From NCBI GenBank assembly GCA_030063045.1, contig JAQSEB010000186.1, positions 496,001 to 560,000 of the forward strand: a DNA stretch of 64,000 bases, in the 5' to 3' direction. Under the pieces are notes generated by a model. It was not told where the DNA came from and ran no database searches. It saw only the letters and a program-made list of their open reading frames with translations. Position 1 is the first letter of the stretch, and each line of letters starts with the position of its first letter. This document shows positions 22,775-36,553 of the stretch, piece after piece. A program made the position numbers and the translations under genes. Origin of the DNA: Pratylenchus scribneri (lineage: Eukaryota; Nematoda; Chromadorea; Rhabditida; Pratylenchidae).

Positions 22775-23949
22775 CTAAAACAGCATATTTATTTTTATTA
22801 ATTAATTTTTATAACTTTAATTCAAATAAATAATTAAATTAAATGAAAAAAAATAAAAAAATTTAAATAAGACTAAAATTTGTCAATAAAAAATTAATAA
22901 AATGATAAAATTATAATGCCTTATAATTTTCTTAATTTATTTATATCGATAATGAAAAAAAATTCAATATATTAATTAAGAATTTATGAATAGAAATATA
23001 TATTAAATTTTTCTAAAATAAAAATTGTTTCTTCAAACAAAATAGAAATAAAATAAACAACTTCTTCAAATCCATTAAAGAAAAAATTCATAAAATTATT
23101 TTTTTTAAATTTTTATAATTTAATAAATAAAATCTAGGAATTAACAGTTTTTAAATAAAAATATTTCAGAAAGATAAAATAAGTAAATAGGATTAAAAAT
23201 TTATAATTTTAAAAATCTTGTAAAAAGATTTATAATTAAAAGAATAATTAAAGCTATAACGAAATTCTTTTGACATATCAAAAATTATTTCGATTTTTAT
23301 TCTAAAAGATTTATTTATTGTACAAACACCGAAATTTCTATGGATTTAAATCTTCGAGCGTTTGGAAAATGGAATTAACATTAAAGAATAATTTGCTTTA
23401 GTGATTCCAGCAAAAATATTTCATTTCCAAAAAAGAGAAACTGAGGAATATAGGCCAAAATTAAGTATTATTATCTTCAGAAAATTTTAGAAAAATTTAA
23501 CAATGACCATTAAATAAATTTAAAATTAATAAAAAGCGAATAAGAAAATTTAAAAAAATATATTTATAGTAAATAATTTGATTAAATTAATAAAAGATAA
23601 AATTTTATAAATTATTAAAAAAAATATTAATTTTAAATCTTATCAATATTATAAAGAAATGTAAAATATAATAAATAAATTCAAAATAAGATATATTTTT
23701 AAATAAATGATTAAATATAAATAAAACTATTGTTCCTTCCAGAAAATATGTAATAATCATATAATTTTTAATTTTAATTGGAAATCGTACATTTTTAGAA
23801 TTGATTAACAAATTATATATCGACTAGAAAAAAAAACATGAAAGTAATTTCAAAATTCAATATATGAACTCTTTTTGGTGATTCATGTTTTTTTATGATT
23901 TATTTATATTTCTTTATAAAATTAAAAATAATAAAATTTAACATCATTC

Positions 23950-24049
23950 AGAACTACTCTAATAGGAGGAATCGTTGAAATGAAAATGGCTATTTCTGAA
24001 GAAAGACAGGATCTTTCTCGAGGAGACTTTAATATGGCAGCGAAATAGG
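23950..24049 (+). CDS. possible exon
   Basis: The plus strand reads GGIVEMKMAISEERQDLSRG followed by DFNMAAK and TAG, in a GC-richer islet. Acceptor choices (CATTCAG or CTAATAG) are ambiguous. Product unknown. Confidence 0.4.
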
Positions 24050-24744
24050 CAGTATAATATATAAAATTTATTCCAGACTTAAAATAAAAAAATAAATTTA
24101 AAAAAATTTACAAAGGAAAATTCTTAACATTAATTAAAAAAAGAGAATTTATATATATCTGTTGGAAACTATAAATGAAAATTCTAAAATATAAGAAAAG
24201 TCAAATGTTTAATAAATTAAATTTTTAAAAATCAATACTATTATAATATTTTCTAATGATTTTAAGCTTAGAAACATTGTCATAAATTAAATACAAATAC
24301 AATTTTTGTTAAATTGGATATTATTAGAAAAATGAAAAAATCTCAAAATATAAAGATAATTATGATTGAAATTGCTGTAATGACTATTATATTAATAAAA
24401 ATTTTTTCGAATTACACAAAATTTTTGCCTTATTTATCTTGATAAATTGAAAAATTAATTTTTTTATAAATTGAGATAAATATAATATAAAATAAAAAAA
24501 ATAAAAATTTTAAAAAATTTATAAATTGCCTAAAATTAATATTAAAAATATTATCCAAAAAATATTTTGCAAAAATATTTGTTTCGTAAGAAAACAAAAT
24601 AAAATTTATTGATATGAAGTAATAATTTTTTAGATAAAAAAAAAAGTAAACAAAATTTAATTTAAATTGATTATAAAATTTAATATTCTAAGTTCTATTT
24701 GAGAGATTATTCAAAATTTTTTAAATATTCATATTATAATTCGC

Positions 24745-24836
24745 TATTTACATCAATGATGGTTGATGAAGAATTAGACAAGATTGCTTTGAAGATGCAA
24801 CTTCCATATCGAAATTTTTTCTTTAAACTGAAATAA
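24745..24836 (+). CDS. possible exon
   Basis: The plus strand reads MMVDEELDKIALKMQLPYRN before the composition turns AT-rich, with a stop at 24,834. The peptide looks like a helical charged segment. No family is recognised. Confidence 0.4.
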
Positions 24837-25052
24837 CCATTTAAATTTAACGAATTTTATTTTTGAACTAACAATAAAAATTTTCCCAACATAATTTGAT
24901 GATAATCAATTAATTTCTAAAATTAATGATTCTATTATTAAGAAATTTATAAAAACTAATAAATTTATGAATTTAAAAAAGGATAAATGAATTACCTTTT
25001 GAAAAAATTTATAAAATAAAAAAAAAGAGAATAATTATGTAAATTTTTAGTC

Positions 25053-25107
25053 TTTGGCGTTTTAATAACTGCGGATGCATTGCATTTGTGATGAATGTCC
25101 TACTGAC
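25053..25107 (+). CDS. possible internal exon
   Basis: The plus strand reads LWRFNNCGCIAFVMNVLLT followed by a GTAGGA donor. Two nearby cysteines and a hydrophobic end suggest a real coding segment. The left border is approximate. Confidence 0.35.
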
Positions 25108-25194
25108 CAGTAGGAATCTAATAAATTAAAAAAATTAAGATATCAAGAGCAAAAAAATCAAATTAGTAATTTATAAGTTATATCTCCTATTTGT

Positions 25195-25341
25195 ATGTTA
25201 ATTTTATTCTATGGAGTCGACACTTCTAAAAGAATTCTTGCCACCCCATCAACATTCTGCGCCTTCAAAAGATTTGTAGGCATAAATATCAATGATGGTG
25301 AATTTGATGGATTGAGGGCAATTTATTATAAAAAACTGTAA
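25195..25341 (+). CDS. probable exon, unrecognised
   Basis: One of the clearer exons: from an ATG at 25,195 the plus strand reads MLILFYGVDTSKRILATPST, then FCAFKRFVGININDGEFDGL and RAIYYKKL, then TAA. A GTAAAA donor just before the stop is an alternative end. The product is not recognised. Confidence 0.5.
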   Translation: MLILFYGVDTSKRILATPSTFCAFKRFVGININDGEFDGLRAIYYKKL

Positions 25342-28300
25342 AAAAATGAAAAAAGAAAAATTTTAAAATTAAATTTTAAAATTTTTAATTTATAAATCGT
25401 CATCAATCTTATTTATTTTATTGTGCAATACATATTTGCTGCAATAAAATTAGGAAAAAATATATTTAGAAATTTTTTTATAGAAAATTAATATTAAAGA
25501 AAAAAAATTTTAAATTAATAAGAAAAAAAATTCAAATTTTGAAAAAAAATAGAAAATTAAAAGTCTTTGCCTATAGTAATTGAGACATTCCTAAAAAATT
25601 TAATTTTATTAAATAATTTGAAGACATTTAATAAATTCAAATAAATATCAAAAAATATTTTGTATAATTTAAATGTAGAGAAATTAAAAACTTATAGAAT
25701 CCTTTTTTATTTATATATAATTTTAAAATAATTTATCTAGAAAATTCCAAATAAATTTTTAAACCACTGATATTCTAAAATTAAATATTGTAAATATATT
25801 AAATCTAAAAAAATATAAAAGGAAAATTTAAAAATTCACAAATAATTTTAAAATTTCAATCTAAAATTAATAAATTTTTCACAATATTTTTATATTAAAA
25901 TTGAAATAAATTTTGTGATTTTATATTCATTTTTAAAAAAATTAAAAAATTTCAACATCCAAGAACTATTCTAATTTTCAAGAAGTATTTCAAAAGCTGT
26001 AATTTATTAAGTCTTAAAACAATTTGATAATTATTTTGGCTTCAAGTTACCTTAAAAATAATAATATTAAATTTTTAGATTCTATGTTTTGAATTTTGAG
26101 TGAAAATATACTTAATAATAATTTCATATAAAAATTTTTAAAAATACTAAAATGTATAGGCATATGGCAAAATAAACTAGAAATTTTCAATTTTTGTAAA
26201 AGATTCAAATTAGAATTATTTTTTTGAATCTTCATTTTTCATATCTTTTTGAATATTACTATAAAATCAAAAACAATTCATATAAAATTTAACAAAAATA
26301 ATCAATTTATTTAATTATTCGTTAAGAAATACCTAGAAGAGCTTAAGGATAATGCGAATGCAAAATAGGTCATCCAAAATGAAAGTAGCTGTCAAAATTT
26401 TATTTACTCGATGTCTATATTTTGAATACTTTAAACTTTATATATTAAAAAATAATAATAAATTTTATAAATTTCGAAGAAAATGTTAAGTAGAATAAAC
26501 AATAAAAAGTAATTGAATAAATAATGTATATTGATTATTTTAATAAACATTTTATTAATTGAGTGTGACTGAATTGTGAAATGGTCTTAAAAAGGTAGTG
26601 AGTAGATTTCTTATGTTATATATAGATTATTGTAATATATTTGTATTGAATTTTTTTCGTATAAAACTCATCTTATAATATGTAAAGAATGAAGAAAAAT
26701 AATAATATAAAAAATAATAATATATCCAAAAAAATTAGAGATAATCTCAAAATTTTTAAATAATAAATAAAAAAAAGATCAAAATAAAAAAATCATAAAA
26801 TTACACAATAGACTATGTTGGATTTAAGATAGATGGTGAAAATGTTGCAAGAAAAAATCATTGTAGTAGATCTATGTTCTACAAATTTGATTAAAAAATT
26901 ATTGTTTCATAAGAAAATGAAAAATATATTAAAATAAAATTTGAATCAAACGACATAAAGGAAATATATGATATAAAATAGTGTAATGCAAATTAATTTT
27001 ATTAAATAAAAATAAAATGATGAGTATTTGAGATATAGAAAAAATTACTTAATAGATAAAAAATAATTGAAAATATTTATTAAAACAGTGCAAGCTCTTA
27101 CTGAACTTTTCTCATTTCAATAGGATAGACAAAAAAAATTAGAAAATTGAAATAAATTTTTTAAGTTTTTTTTTAAAACTAAATTTAAAAGAAACTATCT
27201 ATTTCGAAAATATATAAAATTTTTAATCAATAAATTAAATAAAATTAATAAATTATTCAATGAAATTAATCAAAATGTATTTTGAAACGAATTATAAAAA
27301 AGTGAGAATCGAAAAAAACCGTGTATTGTATTAAATTATAATTGGATAAATAAAATACATTATGTAAGAATAGTAGATTGAATTGAATAATCAATTAAGT
27401 CAAGAATTTAGCATATAAAATTGTATAAGTTAAATAAAATTAACTTTGAAATAAAATTAATGTATTGAAATCTATTATTGACAATATTTGCATTTTTAAT
27501 ATACCTGGCTTCAACAAAAAAATTGAAAGCGTCATTTAAAATATCATATGAAAATTTATCAAAGTTAAGAAATCTGTGATATTTATATTAATTGAAATAT
27601 AATTATTATTATTAAAAAAGAAGAGTGAAAATCAATTTTATTTATTGATGTAATATAATTTATGGCAAATTAAATCAGTGCTACAATTAGAATAAATTTA
27701 CGACCGTCAAAATGTAAATAATGGCAAAATCCTGCAATAAAAATTCTAAAAAGTAATTATAATTAAATAAATGCATTCTTCAGGGTAATAATTAAAAATG
27801 TCTCTCGAGAAAACTAAATAAGACTAAAATTATATTTTCAATGAATTATACGTTACCAACTGCAATTTTATACAATAATAAAGAAAAATTTTACACGAAT
27901 TTTGGTGGAATTTTTAAAAATTCCTAGAATTGATACCATTTAAAATAGCAATAATTCAATAATTTTAGCTATTACTATCTAATTAATATGAAAAAAAAAT
28001 AATTATTTAAAAAGGAAATTATCATGGAAAAAATGGAAAGACTTTATGATTATTAAATTTAAAAAAATTCAATGCATTATTTGAGAACAATTTCTTACAT
28101 TTAAAATTTTCTACCAAAAAATTATTTACAAAAAAATGAATAATAAATTTAATTTTAAATAAATAAATAAATAAATAAATCTATTAGTTTTAAATCATTC
28201 ATATCGATTTTAATTAATTATAACACAAATCAAATAATTTGTTCTTTTTAGAAGATTAAGATTTTCAGATCAATTTTAATGATTAAATTTACAAAAAATA

Positions 28301-28770
28301 TGAAGAACAATAAAAAAATTTGGCAGAAAGATTTACCCTAGTTAATGCTTGAGGTTGCATTAAAATATATTTTCAGAACATCATGAAAATCAAATATATA
28401 GATTTATAGCATTAAATTTCAAATTGGTTTCAAGATAATAATGCTAACTTAAATTGTTAAAGATGAAATAATTATTATTAAATTTTGTTTTCTTAGCCAA
28501 GTAAGAGATCAAATTTTTTCGCGGAGATTCATTTTCAGGGCAAATATACAAAAATAAATGAGTAAAAATTTTTTATTTTCTAATAGATCTAAATTGAAAT
28601 AATAAAATATTAAAGAAGCTTTATTAGAATATAGATAAATTTCTAAATTGACTTACCAATATAAAATACAATAATTAAAAATGAAATAAAATAAATAATA
28701 AATAGGAAAAAAATAATTAAAAATCATTAATTGAAAATTACTAGAAAATTAACTTATTAAAATTTTTAAT
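25342..28770. other. AT-rich stretch without convincing genes
   Basis: A-rich on the plus strand and low complexity. Several ambiguous islets of 20-40 bp are too short to assign. A short tandem run of TAAA units lies at about 28,160-28,180. Nothing else is seen. Confidence 0.5.
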
Positions 28771-28774
28771 CAAA

Positions 28775-28884
28775 GAATCGGACATTATGACTTATGTAAT
28801 GCACACCCTTGGCCAACAAAATAATTCATTTATATTGACCTTTAAAATAATTCATTTTATAAATCCTTGCAGAATTATGTCCTA
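28775..28884 (+). CDS. possible exon
   Basis: The plus strand reads DIMTYVMHTLGQQNNSFILT and remains open to a TAG at about 28,884. A minus-strand reading (LLAKGVHYISHNVRF) is also open, so the strand is uncertain. Confidence 0.28.
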
Positions 28885-28953
28885 GCACTGAAAAAAATAT
28901 GCAATCATGAATGATTTTCTGTAAGAAATAAATAAAAATTAACTTCAAAAAAA

Positions 28954-29055
28954 ATGTCCAATCCTCTGGAAATTAATGAATTGGCCAATTCTTTCGGGAA
29001 TATGGAAATAACGGCCGAAATCAACGGAAAAGATGATTTTATTTATGAATATTAA
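28954..29055 (+). CDS. possible exon or small gene end
   Basis: From ATG at 28,954 the plus strand reads MSNPLEINELANSFGNMEIT followed by AEINGKDDFIYEY and TAA. The acidic composition contrasts with the Lys/Ile/Asn-rich background. It may be a first or last exon. Confidence 0.42.
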   Translation: MSNPLEINELANSFGNMEITAEINGKDDFIYEY

Positions 29056-30779
29056 TTATTTTATTATAAAATTAGAAAAAGGAAAATTCATCTAAAAAAT
29101 TTTAAAAATAATATAATATTTATCATAGAAAATTTTTTGAACTTTTTTAGTTATAATAATACTGCAAATAAAATTTTATCAAAATTTTAAAAATTAAGTG
29201 TTTTATGGAGAAAAAATTTATTTGAATTATTTTTCTTCAAATTTTTAAAAGTGGAGAAAATTTTTCAAATTAAATTTCCCTTTGGTCTATTGGAAAGATA
29301 AATAATCTTTTTTTGAATAAAATTTTATTTCAATAAATTGTTTAAATTTCAAATTTAAGATAGAAGATCATAAGAATATTTTAATCAAAATTAAAATACA
29401 TACCTACATGCATGAGGAACCTTAAATAATAAAATAATTTTTTCATAATTAAAATTTAAATTAAAAAATTTTATAGAAATTTATAAAATATTCTTTTTTC
29501 TATTGGATTCATCTATAAGAATGGACGCAAAATTCGTCAGAATCATTGAATTTATAAAAAATATATTAATAAATTTAAAATGGTCAAATTAAACTAAATT
29601 TTTTAACGTAAACAATTTACAAAATAAATTGAAATAAAAATCATCTTATTTTCAGAATAATTAAATTTTATTATTTTTTTAATATATTTATCTTTAATAC
29701 ATTGCTAAATTTTGGAAAAAAAATATTTATAAATATTGAACATATTGAAAATTGCTAGCTGAATCTTCATTAAATTTGATTCCTAAAAATTAAATTATAT
29801 AATTATTGAAATATATTTAAAGAAAATATCAAAAAAAAATTAAATAATTATTTAATATTTATGTAAAACATATAATAAAGAATTTTATTTTATGAAAAAA
29901 ATATTAATTATTCAATAGAATGATTATATTATGTTTATTAAAATCAAAAATTCTAAATAATATTTTACTTATAATCAAAGCTATATCTATATTTTCCTTT
30001 GATAAAATAGATGTATATTTCCATCAAATTTGATTTTATTAAAAGATTATTTTAAGAGAAATATATGAAATAATATTTCCATCTCTTAACCAATTAAATT
30101 TATCAAAAAGAAATTTAATAAATTTTATCAAAAAAACAAATAAAGAGCAATGCACGACAAAACTAAACAGATGATCATAATTATAAATTTCCTAATGTTT
30201 GATCTATTTAATAATTGATTCATTTCTCAAGTAATTACAGAGTAAATTAATTGCAATGAAATGGAAAAAATCTATTAATTTTTTCGAATAATGCAAGAAT
30301 AAAAAATATGTTCCATATAAATAAATATTATGGAAAAAATGAGAAAAAAAAAGAAGATATAATATAAAATTTTTTAAATTAATTTTTTGAAATCACTAAT
30401 TTAATTTAATTAAAAATCATTGAAAAATTTAATAGACTAAAGGAGATAAATTATATAAAATTAAGAAAATAAGAAAATAAATTTATATTTTTAGATCTGA
30501 TGGAATTAAATAAAATATCTAAAAAAAATAAAAAGCATAATAAAAATTGTGGAAACGAAAATTTTAAGAATATAATTTCCATTATTTTGGAATATTAAGC
30601 AAAAAAAAGGATGAAAATAGTTGAATCAAAAAATTGTTTAATTATCAAAATATAAAATAAAATACCTAAATTATTATCTATATTGATTTATATTTTAAAA
30701 TTATGAAAATGCATACAATATAATAAAAAAAACATTGTTTTGAATTGGAAGCTATATGAATAATTTATTGAATAAGCAA

Positions 30780-30848
30780 AAGAGCTATGCCACGGACAGA
30801 CAAAATTTGTTTGTGAAAAACACAATTGTTGATGGCGTAGCAAAATAA
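30780..30848 (+). CDS. possible exon
   Basis: The plus strand reads KSYATDRQNLFVKNTIVDGV followed by AK and TAA. A second islet at about 30,867-30,907 reads LIVAKKLFKKCTM before a GTAAAA donor. Both are short, and their linkage is not shown. Confidence 0.38.
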   Translation, partial: KSYATDRQNLFVKNTIVDGVAK

Positions 30849-30909
30849 TTTAAAATTATTTGATCATCTAATTGTGGCTAAAAAGTTGTTCAAGAAATGC
30901 ACGATGGTA

Positions 30910-33176
30910 AAATAAAAACAATTCAACAGTTTAGGTTAAAAATATAATTATTTTTAATAAATAATTAAAAAGAAAATATAAATTAAATAGAGAAATAAAG
31001 ATATAAATATTAAAAAAAGAATTTAATCAGATTAATTATTTTAATTATATATAAATCTAAAATTTTCACTATTTATTTTTCATGTTTTTGCCTTCCATTT
31101 ATTGATTGCCAATATAATTTCATTTTGTGATTTTATAATAATATCATTCATCTTTTAGGAAGCTATTTTTGATGAAATTTTTATAATATTAATAGATCAA
31201 ATTCAATTTCAATAGAATCAAATGATTTAAAATTTACTTATATAAAAGAAAAAAAATTAAATTAACCTTATATTTGCTAAGCAAATAGGATAAAAGAAAA
31301 TTTTCTTTTCAAGAAAAATAGAATCAATCATTTAGTGAAATATTTTTAATAAAAATATTTCTTTATCATAAAAAACGGTTCTGATGAAAATTGTTGTTGT
31401 ATAATATAGTAGATTAATAAATGAGTAAAAAATAATATAATATTTATAAAATCTAAAATAAGTAATTAATTTGAAGAAATTTTTAAAAAAAATGGTAATT
31501 TTTAATATTGATGAATAATTTTATTTTATTCTAAATCATAAATCATAAAAAAGAATATATTTCTTTATAAAAAATACATAAAAATATTTTGTATAATCGA
31601 TTATTAAACAACGAAATACTTTGCTAAAATATCTCTTTAAAATTTAATATATATTTTTATCATGAAAAGAATTAATATTTTCTAGCTCTAAATCTTGTGA
31701 AATATTTATATTGAAATTGATGTTTATCAACCGATAATAAAGGGAATTTTAAAAAAAATATTAATTCTACATATAAAATCAAAAAAAAGACTTTTATTTT
31801 AATGAAAAATTTTATAAATATAAAATAAGTAACGATAATATTATTACAAAATTTTCATAAAATAAATAAAATTCAAAATTTATAAAAAATGCTTCTTGAA
31901 ACTCTAGAAAGGTTTCAATTAAAACTCTGGGAAGGAAAAAATTATAATATTAAAGTTATTTAACATTTTTTATATTATTTTTTGCATTTAATCCGAATAA
32001 ATATCCAATTTAAAATTCTATATATAATAAAAATTTTATTATTATTAATTTGTAAATTTATATTTTTTATTTAGATCTCGCTTTTGATTATTAAAATACT
32101 ATATAAGAAATTAAAAATATTAATCAAAATAAGAAAAATATGTTAAATTAAAATTATTTTTTTTTAATTTTCAAAAATCAGATTAACTTTAATTTAATAT
32201 TATAAAAAATGCTCATTTTTTATGGAAAAGTTGCATTTCCATTCATTCATCGAAATTTTATCAATTAAAATTTATTATTATTCAATAATTAAATGATTTA
32301 AGAAAAAAATTAGTTTTAGAGATTAAAAAATATTTAATATATAAAATATTTTTTTCTATCCGATTAAATTAATAATGAATTTAAAAATTGATATAATTCA
32401 ATTTAAACAATTTTCAATAATTCGCTTAAATTATAAATTTATAATGATATTGTCATTAAAATATAAAAAAAATTTGAAAAATAACAAATTTAAAAGAATA
32501 ATCAATGAAAAAATTTTCAGATTATTATTGAATTATTCAAAAAAATTTTTTTACCTTTAAATTATTATATTATCGCAAATCATAAAAATTCGCCCATTGT
32601 GCCCAATGCCAAATTTGACAGCCCATTGTGCCCATTTATTTCAATTGCCAAATATGCTCTCTCTCCCCCAAACACAAATATTTTTCTTCCAGTGAAAGGA
32701 ATAAATTATTCATAAAATTATTTCAAAATAGAATTTTAAATAATATTTTACAATTAATAATCATTATGAAATGAAAAATAAATGATATACTAAAAAATTA
32801 TTTTGTATATTTAAAAAATTAGATTTAAATTATAATTGAAAAGCAAAGAGAACTGCACTTTATATTATACATTTTAATCGATAAAAAATAAATAAAAAAA
32901 ATTATAAATATTAATAAATTTTGAATAGAATATTCAGTGAATTTATATTTAATTATAAAAATATTCCGAATTAAATTTTCTGTTTAAACAATTACAAATG
33001 ATTTAATTAAAAATTTATAATATAATCATCATTTTAAAAGATTTATTTTTTAATAAAAAATAAATTTAAATAAAATATTTCCATAAAAAAGTAAAAAAAT
33101 ATTATTAAAAAATAATATTGAATTTTTATAATTAATTGAATTTTTTATTATTAAGGTAAAAATAATTATTGACAAG
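30910..33176. other. AT-rich stretch with one C-rich islet
   Basis: Mostly A-rich low-complexity DNA. An islet at 32,590-32,690 contains GCCCATTGTGCCCA twice (about 32,591 and 32,621) and a C-run near 32,660. It has one open plus frame but no clear splice borders. No gene is called. Confidence 0.45.
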
Positions 33177-33288
33177 AAAATATGACGAACATGCCAATAT
33201 AGGAGTTCAAACGGATTTGGATCCTCTTCCCGCCCATCGACATTTATCGGAAAAGCGGCCTTTAGTGATCGGCCCTTTTAATCTTGTG
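33177..33288 (+). CDS. probable internal exon, unrecognised
   Basis: After a GACAAG acceptor the plus strand reads YDEHANIGVQTDLDPLPAHR and HLSEKRPLVIGPFNLV, followed by a GTAATA donor at 33,289. The GC content of this islet is strikingly above the flanks. The product is not recognised. Confidence 0.55.
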
Positions 33289-34719
33289 GTAATAATGAAT
33301 AAATTTATTAAAATTTAAGTATAAAATGATTAAAACCATTGAAAAAATAAAATTTGATTTATGAAAAATTAATTAAATTCTAATATAAAAAAATTGGATA
33401 AATTGTTTATACTAAAAATATAGAATTTATATCGGCAATAAATATAATTTCAATTAAATTATTTAATTCAATTGCAATAATAAAATAAAAATAACAATAT
33501 AAAAATAAATTTTTAAAAATTTGATAAAAAATTTTTTTTAAAAATTATTCAATGTGTCAAATTCTGGAAAAAACTTAAAAATAAAGAATTATTTTTTATA
33601 ATTTTATAATCTTGGAAGAAATGATGATTTATTTTTAAAAATAAAATGAATAATATTGACAAATGATATATATCAGTAAATAATTTTCCAAATTATGTCG
33701 AATTGATTTCAACGAATAAAATTTTTATATAAAGAATAAATAATAAAAAAAACAAAATTAACCAGAAAATCTAAAAAAAGTTAGAAATATAAAAAATTTT
33801 TTTTTGATTTATTAATCTAATTGAAATCAAAATTCAAAGAATTGTTTAAAAGAAGAATCTTCAATCAAATACGCAATCTTTATGCTGTTAAACTCAAAGT
33901 AAATGATGGAATTGGTAATCTGCCAACATTTGTTCTAGGAATGAATTCACTATAATATATAAAATAACATATGAGAAAGAATAAGAATAAAGAATAATCT
34001 TAAAAAATTTAAATGATAATTTAAATGGATCTGTAAGATTACATAAATTAAATTTTTAAAATTATATTTAGAATTAAAAAATTTATAATAACGATAAACG
34101 TAGATTTCATGGGTGAAAAAGTAAATAGAAAAAAAATTATAGCTAATCTTGGAATATTCTTTTATTTTTTTTAAAATATTGCAATAAATAAATTAATAAA
34201 AATATAAAATATAATTAAATATAGTTCATATGTAATTTAGAAAATATGAATATATAATAAAATAAAATAAAATGAAAAATAAAATAATTCTTAAAATAAT
34301 CTAATAAAAAAATAGAATCTATCAAATTTTTTATTTAAAAACAAATCATATAAATAAAATTATTAAAATATTAAAAATTTTATAATAATTTAAATTTAAT
34401 TATAGATACTATAATAATTCCAAAATATATAAATAAATGAAATAAATTAGAAAGAATCGAAAAAATAAGGCTTGAATAGATTGATTAAATTAAATTAAAA
34501 TGTTTTGAAACAATTTTTAGACGAATGAAAAATTTTATTTTTATCATTAATATATGTAAGAAAAAATAAAATAGCAACAAAATATAGTTTTATAATATTT
34601 GTAGAACATTGTGTTTAAGTAAAAGGGGGATCATAATTAATCATTATCAAGTAACTAAATTTTAATAACCGAATCTAATTTTTGAATAAAATTAATTAAA
34701 AAAAAATGGATGTTCTAGC

Positions 34720-34950
34720 CAAAAATGCTAAGAATTGGTCGATGAATATAAGATTAAATATGATGCACTGGAAATACTTTATTTTGGTAGGCTAGCTGCT
34801 TTTGATTGGATCTACAAGTAGGGCGATACAACAAATGTATTGGAATTATACCGAACTGGATTGCACTCGTCGAAAATGGCATTCTTTATGAAAAGGATAG
34901 GGAAATTATATCAAAAACAAATTTCGAAAATAATATATTAACAATTAGGA
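34720..34950 (+). CDS. exon region, frame uncertain
   Basis: A 200-bp GC-richer islet. One frame reads LVDEYKIKYDALEILYFGRL and AAFDWIYK, then a GTAGGG donor or TAG. Downstream, another frame reads RYNKCIGIIPNWIALVENGI and LYEKDREIIS. They may be two exons or one interrupted copy. Borders are not resolved. Confidence 0.4.
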
Positions 34951-35683
34951 TAATTAATTGACAAGTACAATGTAAAAATTATAGAAAAGAAAAAATTTCA
35001 TGATTAAATTTATTAAAATTGATTCATGAAATAATAATTAGAATTATTAATCTTTAAGTTTTATCATAAAATCTTTAAAAATGCAAGGTCGATAATAAAT
35101 GAATTTATGATTATTTCAAATTATATAACTAATTTGAAATATATAATAGTTAAAAAAATCGCAGTAATTTAAATTAAATAGATTCTATTTATATTCATTT
35201 AATTTTTCGTAAAAATTTTGCAGCTGTATAAATATACCATAAATTAATTTAAATAAACATTTATATATTTTCAAAAATCATTTTATTTCAGAATTAAAAA
35301 TTAATAAAAAATTAATAATAAAAAAAGACCTATGAAAATAAAAATGGTTTATGTTTATTACTGAAGAGATAATATAGTGTTTTTATGCAATTCTTTAGTT
35401 ATTTTATAAAATATTTTATTTTTTTTCAAAATATGGCTAATGATAATAATTATGCAACAAGTAATTCCTCTATTCGAGGCTATTCGGATTTTAGAATTCA
35501 TTAAATAAATTTTAAAATAAGAAAGTAATACACTCTAAAATAAAAAAAAATAAAAAACTGAGTATAATATATAAAAAATAATTAAGAAAATTATCCAATT
35601 AAATTTGATATATAATAATTCAATTAAAAGACATTGAAAATTATAAACTTAATTTATAAAAAAATTTATTTAAAAATATAAAA

Positions 35684-35750
35684 TACTCAACTCCATCAGA
35701 TGAGCGCATCCGTCCGACAAAAGTTCAATTGAGCCGGAAAAAATGCGTGT
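35684..35750 (+). CDS. probable short internal exon
   Basis: The plus strand reads YSTPSDERIRPTKVQLSRKK and CV, followed by a GTAAAA donor. It is charged and polar, unlike its flanks. Product unknown. Confidence 0.45.
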
Positions 35751-35981
35751 GTAAAATAATTTATAAATTCTGAAAATTAAATATAAAAAAAAGTAATTAT
35801 ATTCTTAGATTAAAAAAATAAATAACCAAAGCAAAAAATAATAAAATATTTTTTAAAATAAAATAATATCAGGGAAAATTAGAAATTTTTTGTTTATTTT
35901 TTCAATACCAATTAAAAAATATGATTTTTTAATCCAATATAAATTGCATATCCCATTATTGATTGATATATTTCTTTTAGT

Positions 35982-36065
35982 CCTAAATGAGAGAGGCAAA
36001 CGTTTTAAAATAAATTATAAACCAATGCCACCTTGTATGGAAAATAATTATAATGCAATATAATT
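35982..36065 (+). CDS. possible exon
   Basis: The plus strand reads LNERGKRFKINYKPMPPCME followed by NNYNAI and TAA. The Pro/Cys-containing part is plausible coding sequence; the end may be intron. Confidence 0.35.
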
Positions 36066-36358
36066 CTTACTGAAATTTTTGATTTAATATATCTATTATT
36101 TAATTAAAAGTAAAAAAAATATTATTTTTAAAATATTTAAGAAATAATTAAAAGGAAATAAAAGTGAATTATTTTGTTTTAAAATTCGGAAAATATAATT
36201 TAAAAAAAATATGCAAATTAATTCTTTCAAGGATAAAAATTAGGTAAGTTAATTAAAAATTTTTAGAAAATTAAAAAAAAAACTTCGATAATATTCGTAA
36301 AGAGTTGTAAAATTTTTTATGCCGACATTACTTTATACAAAATTATGAAATATTAAAT

Positions 36359-36553
36359 TTGATCGAAAATGCTAACATGGTGCAAGGAATAAAATGGATA
36401 AAAATTTTGGACAATAAAAATGGCAAGAAGTTCATAGAATCATTTTATGTTCTTGAGACCGGGGGTGGCCAGATGAAAATAGGCACGACTAGGATTACCC
36501 ATTCCAACACAGTTTGTGCAATTGAATTAAATGAAGATAATGAAAAGAATTAG
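36359..36553 (+). CDS. probable last exon, unrecognised
   Basis: 65 codons, ending in TAG. The first ATG is at 36,377 (MVQGIKWIKILDNKNGKKFI), and the frame continues with ESFYVLETGGGQMKIGTTRI and THSNTVCAIELNEDNEKN. The Gly-rich turn and mixed composition look like a folded domain. The absence of an upstream ATG and the single exon size suggest the end of a spliced gene. No family is recognised. Confidence 0.52.
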   Translation: MIENANMVQGIKWIKILDNKNGKKFIESFYVLETGGGQMKIGTTRITHSNTVCAIELNEDNEKN

